64,000 nucleotides of DNA. Source: Dactylosporangium vinaceum (GTDB taxonomy: Bacteria; Actinomycetota; Actinomycetes; Mycobacteriales; Micromonosporaceae). Position 1 is the first letter of the stretch. Each line of letters opens with the position of its first letter. The position numbers were made by a program, and so were the translations under genes. The stretch covers positions 9,610,001 through 9,674,000 of the forward strand of contig NZ_CP061913.1 of assembly GCF_019904175.1 (NCBI RefSeq), given 5' to 3'. This document shows, piece by piece, positions 8,771 through 17,517 of this stretch. Under the pieces are notes generated by a model, which searched no databases, had not been told where the DNA came from, and worked only from the letters and a program-made list of their open reading frames with translations.

Positions 8771-10348
8771 ATGTCCGGCGTGGGCGCACTGGAAGTAGTC
8801 GTGGCACTCGGTGCGGCGCTGGTGGTGGCCGGGATCGTCGCGCGGCGCGTCCGGATCCCGCCACCGGTGCTGCTGCTGGTCATCGGGACCGCGCTCGGCC
8901 TGGCTCCCGCGCTCTCCGCGGTCCGGCTGCCACCCGAGGCGGTACTGCTGCTGTTCCTGCCGGCACTGCTCTACTGGGAGAGCCTCACCACGTCGCTGCG
9001 GGAGATCCGCACCAACATCCGGGTGATCGGCCTGCTGTCCACGGCGCTGGTGGTGGCGACGGCGGGCGGCGTCGCCTACGTCGCGCACCTGCTCGGCGTC
9101 GCCTGGGGCCCGGCCTGGGTGCTCGGAGCGGCCGTCGCGCCCACCGACGCGACGGCCGTGAGCGTGCTGGCCCGGGGGCTGCCGCGCCGCACGACAACGG
9201 TGCTGCGGGCGGAGAGCCTGGTCAACGACGGCACGGCGCTGGCGATCTTCGGGCTGGCGATGGCCGTCACGATCGACGGCGACGAGCTCACGACGGCGAA
9301 GATCGGCGGGCTGTTCGCGCTCGCGTACGCGGGTGGGGTGCTGGCCGGGCTCGCCGCGGCCTGGCTCGCGCTCACCGCCCGCCGGCTCATCGGCGACGAG
9401 CCGCTGCTGGCCAACACCGTCAGCCTGCTCACCCCGTTCCTGGCGTTCCTGCTGGCCGAGGTCGTGCACGCGTCCGGGGTGCTGGCGGTGGTCGCCTGCG
9501 GGCTGGTGATCAGCCAGTACGGCCCCCGCACCATCAGCGCCCGGACCCGCACCCAGGCGTTCGCGTTCTGGCCGCTCACGACGTTCGTGCTCAACGGGGC
9601 GCTGTTCGTGCTCATCGGGATGCAGCTGCCCGACTCGGTCCGCGGGCTGCACGACGGCACGCTCCCGCACAGCGCGGCGGTCCTCGCGGCCGTGGCCGCC
9701 ACCGTGGTCGGCGTGCGGTTCGCCTGGAGCTTCACCACCCCGTACCTCATCCGCGCCCTCGACCGCCGCCCCGCCCAGCGGCTGCTGAGGGTCGGGGCGC
9801 GGGCCCGGACGATCAGCGCGATAGCCGGTTTCCGGGGCGCCGTGTCACTCGCCGCAGCCCTGGCCGTACCCTCCGCGGTCGCCGAGCGGGACCTGATCGT
9901 CTTCGTGACCTCGGGCGTGATCGTGGTGACGCTCGGACTCGGACTTTTCATGCCCGCCGTCGTACGGTGGGCCCGGCTCCCCGACGACGACGGGCCGCGG
10001 CAGGAGCTGCTCCTGGCCCAGACCACCGCGTCGCAGGAGGCCCTGGACGCACTCCCGGGCGTCGGCGCCCGGCTCGGGGTGGACGACCTGGTGGTGGCCC
10101 GGCTGCGGAAGGAGTACGAGCGGCACCTGTCGGACCTGCACACGGGAGACGACGACGACGGTGACCGGGCGGAGCAGACCGAGCACGAGCAGTACACAAT
10201 GCTGAAGCTCGAGCTGCTCGCGCACAAACGGGCGACGATCGTGCGGCTCCGGGACGAGCGCCGGATCGACGACGTCGTGCTGCGACAGTTGCAGGGGAAA
10301 CTTGACATCGAGGAAGTTCGACTCACGGGGACCTATACGACAGAGTGA
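8771..10348 (+). CDS. CPA1-type Na+/H+ antiporter
   Basis: A 525-residue integral membrane protein with about twelve hydrophobic segments in the first 400 residues and a charged cytoplasmic tail of about 125. Family motifs are visible: PTDATAVSVL in the fifth segment region and the ESLVNDGTALAIF segment carrying the ion-binding Asn-Asp pair. It should exchange protons for sodium (or potassium) across the plasma membrane for pH and salt control. The tail (HLSDLHTGDDDDGD and a helical region after it) may be regulatory. No clear Shine-Dalgarno precedes the ATG. It sits alone between the protease terminator and the kinase gene. Confidence 0.88.
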   Translation: MSGVGALEVVVALGAALVVAGIVARRVRIPPPVLLLVIGTALGLAPALSAVRLPPEAVLLLFLPALLYWESLTTSLREIRTNIRVIGLLSTALVVATAGGVAYVAHLLGVAWGPAWVLGAAVAPTDATAVSVLARGLPRRTTTVLRAESLVNDGTALAIFGLAMAVTIDGDELTTAKIGGLFALAYAGGVLAGLAAAWLALTARRLIGDEPLLANTVSLLTPFLAFLLAEVVHASGVLAVVACGLVISQYGPRTISARTRTQAFAFWPLTTFVLNGALFVLIGMQLPDSVRGLHDGTLPHSAAVLAAVAATVVGVRFAWSFTTPYLIRALDRRPAQRLLRVGARARTISAIAGFRGAVSLAAALAVPSAVAERDLIVFVTSGVIVVTLGLGLFMPAVVRWARLPDDDGPRQELLLAQTTASQEALDALPGVGARLGVDDLVVARLRKEYERHLSDLHTGDDDDGDRAEQTEHEQYTMLKLELLAHKRATIVRLRDERRIDDVVLRQLQGKLDIEEVRLTGTYTTE

Positions 10349-10428
10349 ACCGACCGATTGCCCGACCTCCACACCGGGCGCGGCCGTGTTGAGATGTCCT
10401 TGAACTCGAGCTTGGGCGGGAACTGATC

Positions 10429-11940
10429 TTGAAGACGCTGGTGGACCGCTACCGATTGGACTACGCGATCGGCGCGGGCGGCATGGGCATCGTGTGGCGA
10501 GCCCGTGACCTGCGGCAACAGCAGATGGTGGCGATCAAGGAGGTACGCCTCCCGGAGCTCATGACCACCGTGGAGCGCGAGCGCGTCAACCGCGAGGCGC
10601 GGGCCGCCGGGCGCGTGGAGCACCCGGCGATCGTCAAGGTCCACGAGGTCGTCACGACTGACGAAGGACCGTGGATCGTCATGGACCTCGTCGATGGCCG
10701 CTCGCTCGGCGAGCGGGTCGCCACCGACGGTCCCCTGCCCGCGGCCGAGGGCGCGCGGCTCGGCCTGGTCCTGCTCGACGCGCTGGAGGCGGCCCACGCG
10801 GCCGGCATCACGCACGGTGACGTCAAGCCCGCCAACGTCCTGCTCCTGCCCGACGGCTCGGCGCTGCTCACCGACTTCGCCGTGGCCGCGATGCTCGACC
10901 CCAGGCTGCCGCTGAGCGACCCGGTGTTCGTCGCGCCCGAGCGCCGCGGCACCGGCGACGGCGGCCCGGAGGGCGACCTGTACTCCCTCGGCGCCACCCT
11001 GGCCGTCGCCTCCCCGGCGGCCGCTCCCGACCTCGTGGCCGCACTGACCGCCGACGACCCCGCCGAGCGCCCGAACGCCCACGCCGTCCGCCGGGCCCTG
11101 TCGATCGCCGCCGGCGTCGAGCCGCCGCCGGAGGAGGAGCCCTGGTGGGAGGAGCCCGCCGAGGCGGCAGCCACCACAGCGGCGGCCACCGCGGAGGCCA
11201 CGGCCGCGGCCGAGACCCAGGAGCAGCCCGCCGTCGACGAGGCCACCAAAGAGCACCCCGTGGTCCCCCTTTCCACCCCGGCCGAGACCACCGGCGAGCT
11301 GCGGGCGGCGAAGCCCGCGACACCGGCCGGGCCGCAGCGCATGCAGATGAAGTCCGAGATCAAGGTGGCCGCGCTCATCGGCGCCGGCGTGCTCGCCTTC
11401 CTGATCCTGGTGGGCTTCCTCGGCCACGGCGGCGGCACCACCGACGACGCCAACCAGGCGGCCCAGGGCGCCGTCGCATCGCCGAGCGACGACGCGCTCC
11501 TCGCCGGGGCCGGCACCGAACCCAGCCCGTCACCCTCCGACGACCAGCCGTCACCCAGTGCCGCCCCGTCCACCGCCCGGCCCACGACAAAGGCCCCGAA
11601 GACCACGAAGCCGGCCAGCCCTACTCCGCCGAAGTCGCCGGCTGTCACCTCGGCCAAGATCGGGCTGAACCCGGTGACGTACAGCGGCCCCTGCACCGGC
11701 AACGGGATCGACGTCGAGGTAAGCGTGACGATCGCCACGAACCAGCCCGGCACCCAGGTCACCTACGCGACCACCGGCAAGGCGGCCAAGACGGTGACCG
11801 CGACCGGCGGGACCTACACCGAGACCTACCGCATGCGGGTCGACAGCGGCCGCCGGTACTCGTTCCCGATGACCCTGAGCGTCACCAGCCCGGGCACCAC
11901 CACTGACTCGCTGACCTTCACGAACAACTGCTCGAGATAG
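10429..11940 (+). CDS. membrane-anchored Ser/Thr protein kinase with compact C-lobe
   Basis: A 503-residue protein. Kinase domain at about residues 1-225: Gly loop GAGGMG, Lys37 (VAIKEV), Glu56, catalytic HGDVKPANVLL (Asp131, Asn136), and DFA instead of DFG (Asp149 to Ala151). The C-lobe after YSLGAT is about 30 residues shorter than in PknB-like kinases and lacks a recognisable GRPPF segment. An acidic/Ala linker, one TM segment at about 312-332 and a Ser/Pro/Thr stalk follow, then an extracellular module bounded by Cys422 and Cys501. The start is TTG at 10429; GTG at 10441 is an alternative. The next-but-one gene encodes the same extracellular module. Activity is probable, as the metal and catalytic residues remain. 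Confidence 0.88.
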   Translation: MKTLVDRYRLDYAIGAGGMGIVWRARDLRQQQMVAIKEVRLPELMTTVERERVNREARAAGRVEHPAIVKVHEVVTTDEGPWIVMDLVDGRSLGERVATDGPLPAAEGARLGLVLLDALEAAHAAGITHGDVKPANVLLLPDGSALLTDFAVAAMLDPRLPLSDPVFVAPERRGTGDGGPEGDLYSLGATLAVASPAAAPDLVAALTADDPAERPNAHAVRRALSIAAGVEPPPEEEPWWEEPAEAAATTAAATAEATAAAETQEQPAVDEATKEHPVVPLSTPAETTGELRAAKPATPAGPQRMQMKSEIKVAALIGAGVLAFLILVGFLGHGGGTTDDANQAAQGAVASPSDDALLAGAGTEPSPSPSDDQPSPSAAPSTARPTTKAPKTTKPASPTPPKSPAVTSAKIGLNPVTYSGPCTGNGIDVEVSVTIATNQPGTQVTYATTGKAAKTVTATGGTYTETYRMRVDSGRRYSFPMTLSVTSPGTTTDSLTFTNNCSR

Positions 11941-11980
11941 CAGGGACGCCCGCGCGGCCCCCGGGCCGGTGCACCTGGAC

Positions 11981-12009
11981 CTTAAAAAAGCTCTCGCGTT
12001 CGCTAGGAT
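11981..12009 (+). promoter_or_regulatory. candidate promoter for the anchored-protein pair
   Basis: A short A-rich patch in otherwise GC-rich DNA (CTTAAA at 11981-11986) is followed after 17 bp by TAGGAT (12004-12009). The spacing suits a housekeeping sigma factor, and the next gene starts about 100 bp downstream. The assignment rests on spacing and base composition only. Confidence 0.35.
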
Positions 12010-12107
12010 GCCCCAGTGCCGAAGGAGCGACGGACGGCGGACAGCAACGCAACGCCGGGTACGCCACGTCTAACGTGCGTGACCGTGAGCTGCTGGAGGG
12101 TGGTCGA

Positions 12108-12605
12108 ATGACCGACGACGACGTCACGCGCGACGGCCTGCCACGGTTCATTTACGGTGAGTACACGGGTGAGATCAAACTGCCACCACGGCCCGAGGAC
12201 GACGACGTCCCGGGCGGCCCGATGGACCGCAACACCAAGTTTCTGGTGGCCGGCGGCGGCCTGGCCCTGCTGCTGATCATCGGGATCGTCGTGGCCGCGC
12301 TGAGCACCACCGCGAGCACGCCCGACACCACGCCCGCGGCGGCCAACCCGGAGACGTCGGCGGTGAGCTCGTCCGGCACGCCGGTGCCGACCGACGACCC
12401 GCAGGTCACCGCGACCCAGTCGTGGCCACAGCTCACGAACACCGAGATCCCGGGCGGCCAGGCGACGACGACCAAGCCCGGCTCGACCCCGACCACCAAG
12501 CCGGGGGCGACCAACACGGTCAAGCCGCCGGCCACGCAGACCACGAAGCCGGGCCCGTTCCCGACGACCAAGAAGCCGCGGCCGTCGTTCCCAGGAAACC
12601 AATGA
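12108..12605 (+). CDS. membrane-anchored protein with Thr/Pro-rich extracellular stalk
   Basis: A 165-residue protein: an acidic cytoplasmic N-terminus (about 43 residues, with EYTGEIKLPPRPEDDD), one TM segment at 44-65, and a low-complexity outside tail of Thr/Pro/Lys repeats (TTKPGSTPTTKPG type) typical of a cell-wall-spanning stalk. No domain is recognised. The ATG at 12108 was chosen over 12075 because GGAGGG lies 7 bp upstream. It overlaps the next gene by ATGA, so the two are probably translated together. Its place just after the kinase makes its cytoplasmic tail a possible phosphorylation target, which is speculative. Confidence 0.75.
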   Translation: MTDDDVTRDGLPRFIYGEYTGEIKLPPRPEDDDVPGGPMDRNTKFLVAGGGLALLLIIGIVVAALSTTASTPDTTPAAANPETSAVSSSGTPVPTDDPQVTATQSWPQLTNTEIPGGQATTTKPGSTPTTKPGATNTVKPPATQTTKPGPFPTTKKPRPSFPGNQ

Positions 12606-13246
12606 GCGAACCCGGCTCAGAGGAGGCCGGGTTAGCGGGGGAACCCGACGGATTTCCGGCACCGCCGCCGGAAGGCCTTTCACGGAGTATGGCCTGGTTC
12701 CTGGCCGGCGCGGCGCTTGTCATCGTGCTGTCGGTCGGCACCGCCCTGGCCGCCCTGACCACCGGGGACGACCCGCGTCCGCGCCCGACGGCGGCCCGCA
12801 ACACGCCGCAGCCGGTGGTGCCCGAGGACCCGGCGACCACGATCGGGCCGGCCGCGACCGCGGTGCGCAGCACGGCCTCGACCCAGCCGTCGGCCGTGCG
12901 CAGCTCGAGCCCGGCCCGGCCCACCTCCGCGGCGCCGACGACGCCGGGGCCGCCGCGGGTGGTGTCGGTGACCGTGAGCGCCGACCCGGACGAGTTCCCC
13001 AGCTGCCGCGGGTCGATGATCACCCGGATCACGGTGCGGATGACGCTCAGCCAGCCCGGGCTCCCGGTGCGGTACACCATCAATGAGTCCTCGACCGTGC
13101 GGGACACGGCGTCGAGCACGACGTTCGTCAAGACGACCCAGGCCAACGTGAGCCCCATCCGCGGCGACCACCAGGTGCGGATCGCGGTGACGCAGCCGAG
13201 CACGGCCTCCACCAGCACCACGATCAGCGTCGACTGCGGGAGATGA
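12602..13246 (+). CDS. membrane-anchored protein sharing the kinase's extracellular module
   Basis: A 214-residue protein: a short cytoplasmic N-terminus, one TM segment at about 30-52, a Pro/Thr/Ser stalk to about residue 118, then a beta-rich domain bounded by Cys135 and Cys212. That domain matches the layout of the kinase C-terminus upstream: 76 residues between the cysteines here against 78 there, with QPG-x-V-x-Y near the start and a SxxC end. The two are probably homologous Ig-like or beta-sandwich modules joined by a disulfide. It is translationally coupled to the previous gene (ATGA). A ligand or partner shared with the kinase is an inference. Confidence 0.75.
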   Translation: MSEPGSEEAGLAGEPDGFPAPPPEGLSRSMAWFLAGAALVIVLSVGTALAALTTGDDPRPRPTAARNTPQPVVPEDPATTIGPAATAVRSTASTQPSAVRSSSPARPTSAAPTTPGPPRVVSVTVSADPDEFPSCRGSMITRITVRMTLSQPGLPVRYTINESSTVRDTASSTTFVKTTQANVSPIRGDHQVRIAVTQPSTASTSTTISVDCGR

Positions 13247-13314
13247 ATAAGCGTTCGTGAATTCCACACTATCGGTTACGCTCGATGTACCGACTGTGAT
13301 GGGACCGGCGAGCC

Positions 13315-14373
13315 ATGCTCAGTGCGCGCAGCCTGTTCGTGTACTGCACCGCGAATCAGGCCCTGCGCTGCGCCCGGATCGCCGAGCGCCCCGGCGCCGG
13401 GCTGGTGATCGCCCCCTACCGCCACGATGAACGGGGCGCCCTCGCCACCGCCGCCTACCTGCGCGACAGGTCGCAGCTCACGACGCCGATCCTGCTCGAC
13501 GCGGCCCGCTACGCGGGGCAGAACCGGCTGCCGGCCAGCGCCCCGTTCAACCCGCGCTGGCTGCGGCGGCAGCGGGAGCTGGGGCTGCCGGTGCTCACCG
13601 ACTCCGGGTACGTCGACGGCGGCGACGAGGCGGGACTCGTCAGCATCCTCCACCGCACGATGGCGATCCCCGACGGCATCGCGGTCCTGCCGCTCAACCC
13701 GGTCTGGCTGCGCGACCGCCTGCACCTGACCACCCTGACCAACCGCGTCCGCGACGCCGGGGTGGCGATCGCGCTGGTGCTGGAGGCCCGCGGCGACCCG
13801 TTCGGGCTGCCCGGAACCGTGGCCGGGCTGCTGGAAGTGCTCGGGTGTGGAGTACCGACGCTGCTGCTTCGCTCTGATCTTTCATCGCTCGGTGCGCTCT
13901 GTCACGGCGCGGTGGCGGCGGCGGTCGGCACCACTGGTGCGCTGCGGCACCTCGCGCCCCGCGAGTCCGTCCCCATGAACAACCAGCGCGGGCCGCGCCC
14001 GCCGGCGACGATCTTCAAACCCACCATGTCGTACCGTCGCATCAGCGCGATCCAGCGGGCCAAACGGTCGCACCCCGACCCCCGGCTCTGGTCGTGCGAC
14101 TGCGACGCCTGTGCGGGCCGGGACCTGGACTGGATGGCCGCCCTCGACGACCGCGAGCGGGAGGTGCCGGCGTTCGAGCACGCGGCCGCCGTCCTGTTCG
14201 CGCTGCGCGACGAGGTGCTCAGCGGCGGCGAGCACCAGAACCGCAACAGCTGGGCCGCGCGCTGCGCCGACGCCGCCTATCGCGAGCGCGAACTCGGCTG
14301 GCCGGTGACGCCGATGCTGCGCCACTGGCGGGAGACGGCCCCGAATTCGGTCGAAATGCCGCTGGCGAGCTGA
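13315..14373 (+). CDS. tRNA-guanine transglycosylase-like protein of unknown substrate
   Basis: A 352-residue soluble protein with two hallmarks of the TGT/DpdA superfamily. LTDSG (Asp96) matches the TDSGGFQ nucleophile/base-binding segment. A zinc site Cys261-x-Cys263-x2-Cys266-x22-His289 has the exact TGT spacing and is followed by a helix like the TGT C-terminus (ALRDEVL, EHQNRNSW). The second TGT aspartate is not obvious, and the FQ of DSGGFQ is replaced (DSGYVDGG). TGT enzymes exchange guanine for a deazapurine in tRNA; DpdA does so in DNA. No queuosine or dpd gene is nearby, so target and activity are open. The start is ATG at 13315, with an ABC operon 13 bp downstream. Confidence 0.6.
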   Translation: MLSARSLFVYCTANQALRCARIAERPGAGLVIAPYRHDERGALATAAYLRDRSQLTTPILLDAARYAGQNRLPASAPFNPRWLRRQRELGLPVLTDSGYVDGGDEAGLVSILHRTMAIPDGIAVLPLNPVWLRDRLHLTTLTNRVRDAGVAIALVLEARGDPFGLPGTVAGLLEVLGCGVPTLLLRSDLSSLGALCHGAVAAAVGTTGALRHLAPRESVPMNNQRGPRPPATIFKPTMSYRRISAIQRAKRSHPDPRLWSCDCDACAGRDLDWMAALDDREREVPAFEHAAAVLFALRDEVLSGGEHQNRNSWAARCADAAYRERELGWPVTPMLRHWRETAPNSVEMPLAS

Positions 14374-14386
14374 CAGAATCGCGCCG

Positions 14387-15163
14387 GTGTACGCGACCCT
14401 CTTCGTGCTGGGCTTGCGCCGCTGGTCCGCGTACCGCACCGCCGCGCTCGGCGCCGCCTTCACCAACTGTGTGTTCGGCCTGATCCGCTCGGCCGTGATG
14501 ATCGCCGTCGTCGGCACCGCGGGCGGCGCGCTCGCGGGCTACGACGTGGCCACGACCGCCACCTACGTGTGGCTCGGCCAGGCCCTGATCGGCCCGGTCC
14601 AGCTGTTCGGCTGGACCGAGCTGGCCCAGCGGATCCGCTCCGGCGACATCGCGGTGGACCTGGCCCGCCCGGTCGACCCGATGCTGGCCTACCTGGCCGC
14701 CGACCTGGGCCGGGCCGCCTACTCGCTGCTGCCGCGGTGCGTGCCGCCGCTGCTCATGGGCGCGCTGATCACCGGGCTCACGCTGCCGCACACCGCGGGG
14801 CCGTACGTGCTCGGCGCGCTCAGCGTGGCCGTCGCCAGCGCGCTGTCGTTCGCGTGCCGGTGGCTCGTCAACCTGTCCGCCTTCTGGCTGCTGGACCTGC
14901 GCGGGCCGATGACGATGTACCTGGTGCTGTCGGGTGTCCTCTGTGGACTGGTGGTGCCGGTGCGCTGGTTTCCGCACTGGCTCGCGGTGGTCGCCGCCTG
15001 CACCCCGTTCCCCTCGCTGCTGCAGGCGCCGATCGACGTGCTCACCGGGAAGGGCGGGTTTGCGACGGTACTGACGCAGGCCCTTTGGCTCGTCGCTCTG
15101 CTCGGTCTCGGGTGGGGCGTCTTCGCGCTCGGGGCGCGCAAGCTGGTGGTGCAGGGTGGTTAG
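14387..15163 (+). CDS. ABC-2 type exporter permease (first of pair)
   Basis: A 258-residue membrane protein starting at GTG, with six hydrophobic segments and the amphipathic IRSGDIAVDLARPVDP motif of the ABC2_membrane_6/DUF990 permease family. It is the first gene of a three-gene exporter, permease-permease-ATPase. It overlaps the second permease by 8 bp, indicating coupled translation. The substrate cannot be read from sequence; members of this group export drugs, ions or viologen-like compounds. The TGT-like gene ends only 13 bp upstream, so it may share the transcript. Confidence 0.85.
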   Translation: MYATLFVLGLRRWSAYRTAALGAAFTNCVFGLIRSAVMIAVVGTAGGALAGYDVATTATYVWLGQALIGPVQLFGWTELAQRIRSGDIAVDLARPVDPMLAYLAADLGRAAYSLLPRCVPPLLMGALITGLTLPHTAGPYVLGALSVAVASALSFACRWLVNLSAFWLLDLRGPMTMYLVLSGVLCGLVVPVRWFPHWLAVVAACTPFPSLLQAPIDVLTGKGGFATVLTQALWLVALLGLGWGVFALGARKLVVQGG

Positions 15164-15953
15164 CGGGCCGTACTCCACATTGGCGCGCCTGCACGTGCGG
15201 GCCCAGACCGTCTACCGCGGGTCGTTCGCGATCGAACTGCTCGCGAGCCTCGGGGCGACGGTCAGCGGGCTCGGCGAGATGTACGTCGTGTTCGCGAACG
15301 TCCCCGCACTGGGCGGCCTGACCTTCCGCGCGGCGATCCTCGTCTTCGCCCTCGGGCACATCTCGATGAGCCTGGCCGACCTGGTCTTCGGCCATCTCGA
15401 CGCGCTGCCCGGCTATCTGCGCACCGGCACGCTCGACGCGTTCCTGCTCCGGCCGCTGCCGGTGCTCCCCCAGCTCATCAGCGCCGAACTGTCGCTGCGC
15501 CGGCTCGGGCGGACCGCGGCCGGCATCGCCATCGCCGCGGTCGTCATGGCCCGTCTCGGCATTCGCTGGACGGCCGCCGACATCGTCCTCGTCGTCGTCA
15601 CGATCCTGTGCGGCGCGGCCATCTTCGCGGCGTTGTTCACGGCCGCGGCGGCGGTGCAGTTCTGGCTCATCGACGGGGCCGACATCACCTCGTCGTTCGT
15701 CTACGGTGGACAGTACGCGTCGCAGTTCCCGGCCACGATCTACCCGGACCCGGTGCGGGTGCTGTTCACGTTCGTGGTGCCGACGGCGTTCGTGGCCTAC
15801 CTGCCGGCGCTGACACTGCTGCGCCTGCCACCGCCGCCCGGCTTCCCGTCGTGGATCGGCTGGTGTGCGCCGCTGGCCGCGGCCGCGCTCTGGGGCGTGG
15901 CGCTGCTGGGCTGGCGGTCGGGGCTGCGGCACTACACGGGGGCGGGATCATGA
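15156..15953 (+). CDS. ABC-2 type exporter permease (second of pair)
   Basis: A 265-residue membrane protein starting at GTG, with six hydrophobic segments. It carries the partner version of the family motif (YLRTGTLDAFLLRPLPVLPQ) characteristic of the second DUF990-type subunit. It would form a heterodimeric channel with the preceding permease, driven by the ATPase encoded next. Its TGA overlaps the ATPase start (ATGATCA), so all three genes form one operon. Confidence 0.85.
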   Translation: MVSGPYSTLARLHVRAQTVYRGSFAIELLASLGATVSGLGEMYVVFANVPALGGLTFRAAILVFALGHISMSLADLVFGHLDALPGYLRTGTLDAFLLRPLPVLPQLISAELSLRRLGRTAAGIAIAAVVMARLGIRWTAADIVLVVVTILCGAAIFAALFTAAAAVQFWLIDGADITSSFVYGGQYASQFPATIYPDPVRVLFTFVVPTAFVAYLPALTLLRLPPPPGFPSWIGWCAPLAAAALWGVALLGWRSGLRHYTGAGS

Positions 15954-16861
15954 TCATCGAGGTCTGCGGGCTGCGCCGCCTCTTCGGCCGGGTGGCGGCC
16001 GTCGACGGGCTGACGTTCGGCATCGAGCGCGGCGACGCCGTCGGCTACATCGGGGCCAACGGCGCCGGGAAGTCCACGACCATCAAGATGCTGACCGGCA
16101 TCCTGCGGCCGACGGCGGGCACGGTGCGCACCTGCGGCCTGGAGCCGATGCGCCAGCGGCGCCGGCTGGCTCGGCGCATCGGGGTGGTCTTCGGGCAGCG
16201 CAGCCAGCTGTGGTGGGACCTGCCCCTGCGCGACTCCTACCGGGCGCTCGGGGCGATCCACCGGCTCGACTTCCGGCCGCGGCTGGCCGAGCTGGCCGAG
16301 CGGCTCGACCTGGGCGACTTCCTGGACACGCCGGTGCGCCAGCTCTCGCTCGGCCAGCGCATCCGCGGTGAGGTCGCGGCGGCCCTGCTGCACGCGCCGG
16401 AGCTGCTGATCCTCGACGAGCCGACGATCGGGCTGGACGTGCTCAGCAAGGAGCGGCTGCGCAGCTTCCTCATCGAGCAGCGGGCCGCCGGCACCAGCCT
16501 GCTGCTCGCCACCCACGACATGGGCGACGTCCGGCGCCTCACCGACCGGCTCCTGGTCGTCGACCACGGGCGGCTGGCCTTCGACGGGACGCTCGACGGC
16601 CTGGCCCGGCAGGTCGGCGCGGAGCGGATACTCGTGCTGGACCTGGCCGAGCCGGCGCCCCCGCTGGACTTCGTCGCCGGCACGAGGCTCGTCGGGGTCG
16701 AGGCCGGCGGGCTGCGCCAGCGGCTCTCGTTCGCGCCCGGCACGACGACCGTGGCGGCGATCCTGGCCGCCGTCGCCACCGCGGCCCAGCTCCACGACCT
16801 GACGATCGAAGAGCCGGACATCGAGGCGGTCGTCCGGCGGCTCTATAGTCTGTCCACGTGA
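15950..16861 (+). CDS. ABC exporter ATP-binding protein
   Basis: A 303-residue ATPase: Walker A GANGAGKST at about residues 37-45, signature LSLGQR, Walker B LLILDEP and switch His in LATHDM. The VVFGQRSQLWWDLP segment is typical of ATPases paired with DUF990 permeases. A C-terminal domain of about 80 residues follows the nucleotide-binding part. It energises the two upstream permeases. The start at 15950 overlaps the second permease, and the stop overlaps the GTG of the next gene. Confidence 0.9.
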   Translation: MIIEVCGLRRLFGRVAAVDGLTFGIERGDAVGYIGANGAGKSTTIKMLTGILRPTAGTVRTCGLEPMRQRRRLARRIGVVFGQRSQLWWDLPLRDSYRALGAIHRLDFRPRLAELAERLDLGDFLDTPVRQLSLGQRIRGEVAAALLHAPELLILDEPTIGLDVLSKERLRSFLIEQRAAGTSLLLATHDMGDVRRLTDRLLVVDHGRLAFDGTLDGLARQVGAERILVLDLAEPAPPLDFVAGTRLVGVEAGGLRQRLSFAPGTTTVAAILAAVATAAQLHDLTIEEPDIEAVVRRLYSLST

Positions 16862-17487
16862 CGATGAACGGCGCCGACGTCCTGCGATCCGTCGCCCTGG
16901 TGCGGGCCGCCTTCGCCGACGTGCCCGACGACGGCTGGGACCGCCCGGCCGGCACGCTCTCCTGGACGTGCTGGGAGACAATGGAGCACACGGCCGACGA
17001 CCTGTTCGCCTACGCCGGGCAGATCGCCGCGCCGGACAGCCCCCAGGACGCGTACCTGCCGTTCGCCTGGCGCCCCATGCGCGAGGGCGGGCCGAGCAAC
17101 ACCGTCTTCGTCGAGCACTCCGGCGGCACGCTGGGCCTGCTGCGCTGCCTCGAGGCGTGCGGCGCGATGCTGGCCGGGGTCGTGGACGCCGCACCCGCGA
17201 GCCGCCGCGGCTGGCACCCCGACGGCACGAGCGACCCCGAAGGCTTCGCGGCCATGGGCGTCGTCGAGGTCCTGGTCCACGCCTGGGACGTGGCGGATAC
17301 CGTCGAGCGCCCCTGGAACCCGCCGGCCGACCTGGTCACGGCGGTCCTGGACCGGCTCTTCGTCGGCCTGCCCGCGCACGAGGACCCGTGGCGGCTGCTG
17401 CTGTGGGCGACCGGGCGCGCCGAGCTGCCCGGGCACGCAACCCGCACCAGCTGGCGCTGGGACGGCCGGCCCCTCGCGGAGCGTTAG
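16858..17487 (+). CDS. DinB-like / mycothiol-dependent maleylpyruvate isomerase-family protein
   Basis: A 209-residue protein with the DinB four-helix layout used by mycothiol-dependent enzymes: an early metal His (ETMEHTADDL, residue about 43) and a later VLVHAWDVAD motif giving further metal ligands (His and Asp). Members bind a divalent metal and often use mycothiol as thiol cofactor; the reaction here is unknown. Its GTG overlaps the ABC ATPase stop by 4 bp, so it is in the exporter operon and could modify the exported compound, which is an inference. A second family member lies at 23543. Confidence 0.75.
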   Translation: MTMNGADVLRSVALVRAAFADVPDDGWDRPAGTLSWTCWETMEHTADDLFAYAGQIAAPDSPQDAYLPFAWRPMREGGPSNTVFVEHSGGTLGLLRCLEACGAMLAGVVDAAPASRRGWHPDGTSDPEGFAAMGVVEVLVHAWDVADTVERPWNPPADLVTAVLDRLFVGLPAHEDPWRLLLWATGRAELPGHATRTSWRWDGRPLAER

Positions 17488-17517
17488 CACTCCGCCCGAC
17501 CGCTCGGCCGCCCGGCG

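Noticed and set aside
8291..9670. 459-codon open frame on the - strand across the S8 end and antiporter
   Set aside because: It crosses a terminator and two well-supported genes; composition is Arg/Gln/Glu-rich low complexity.
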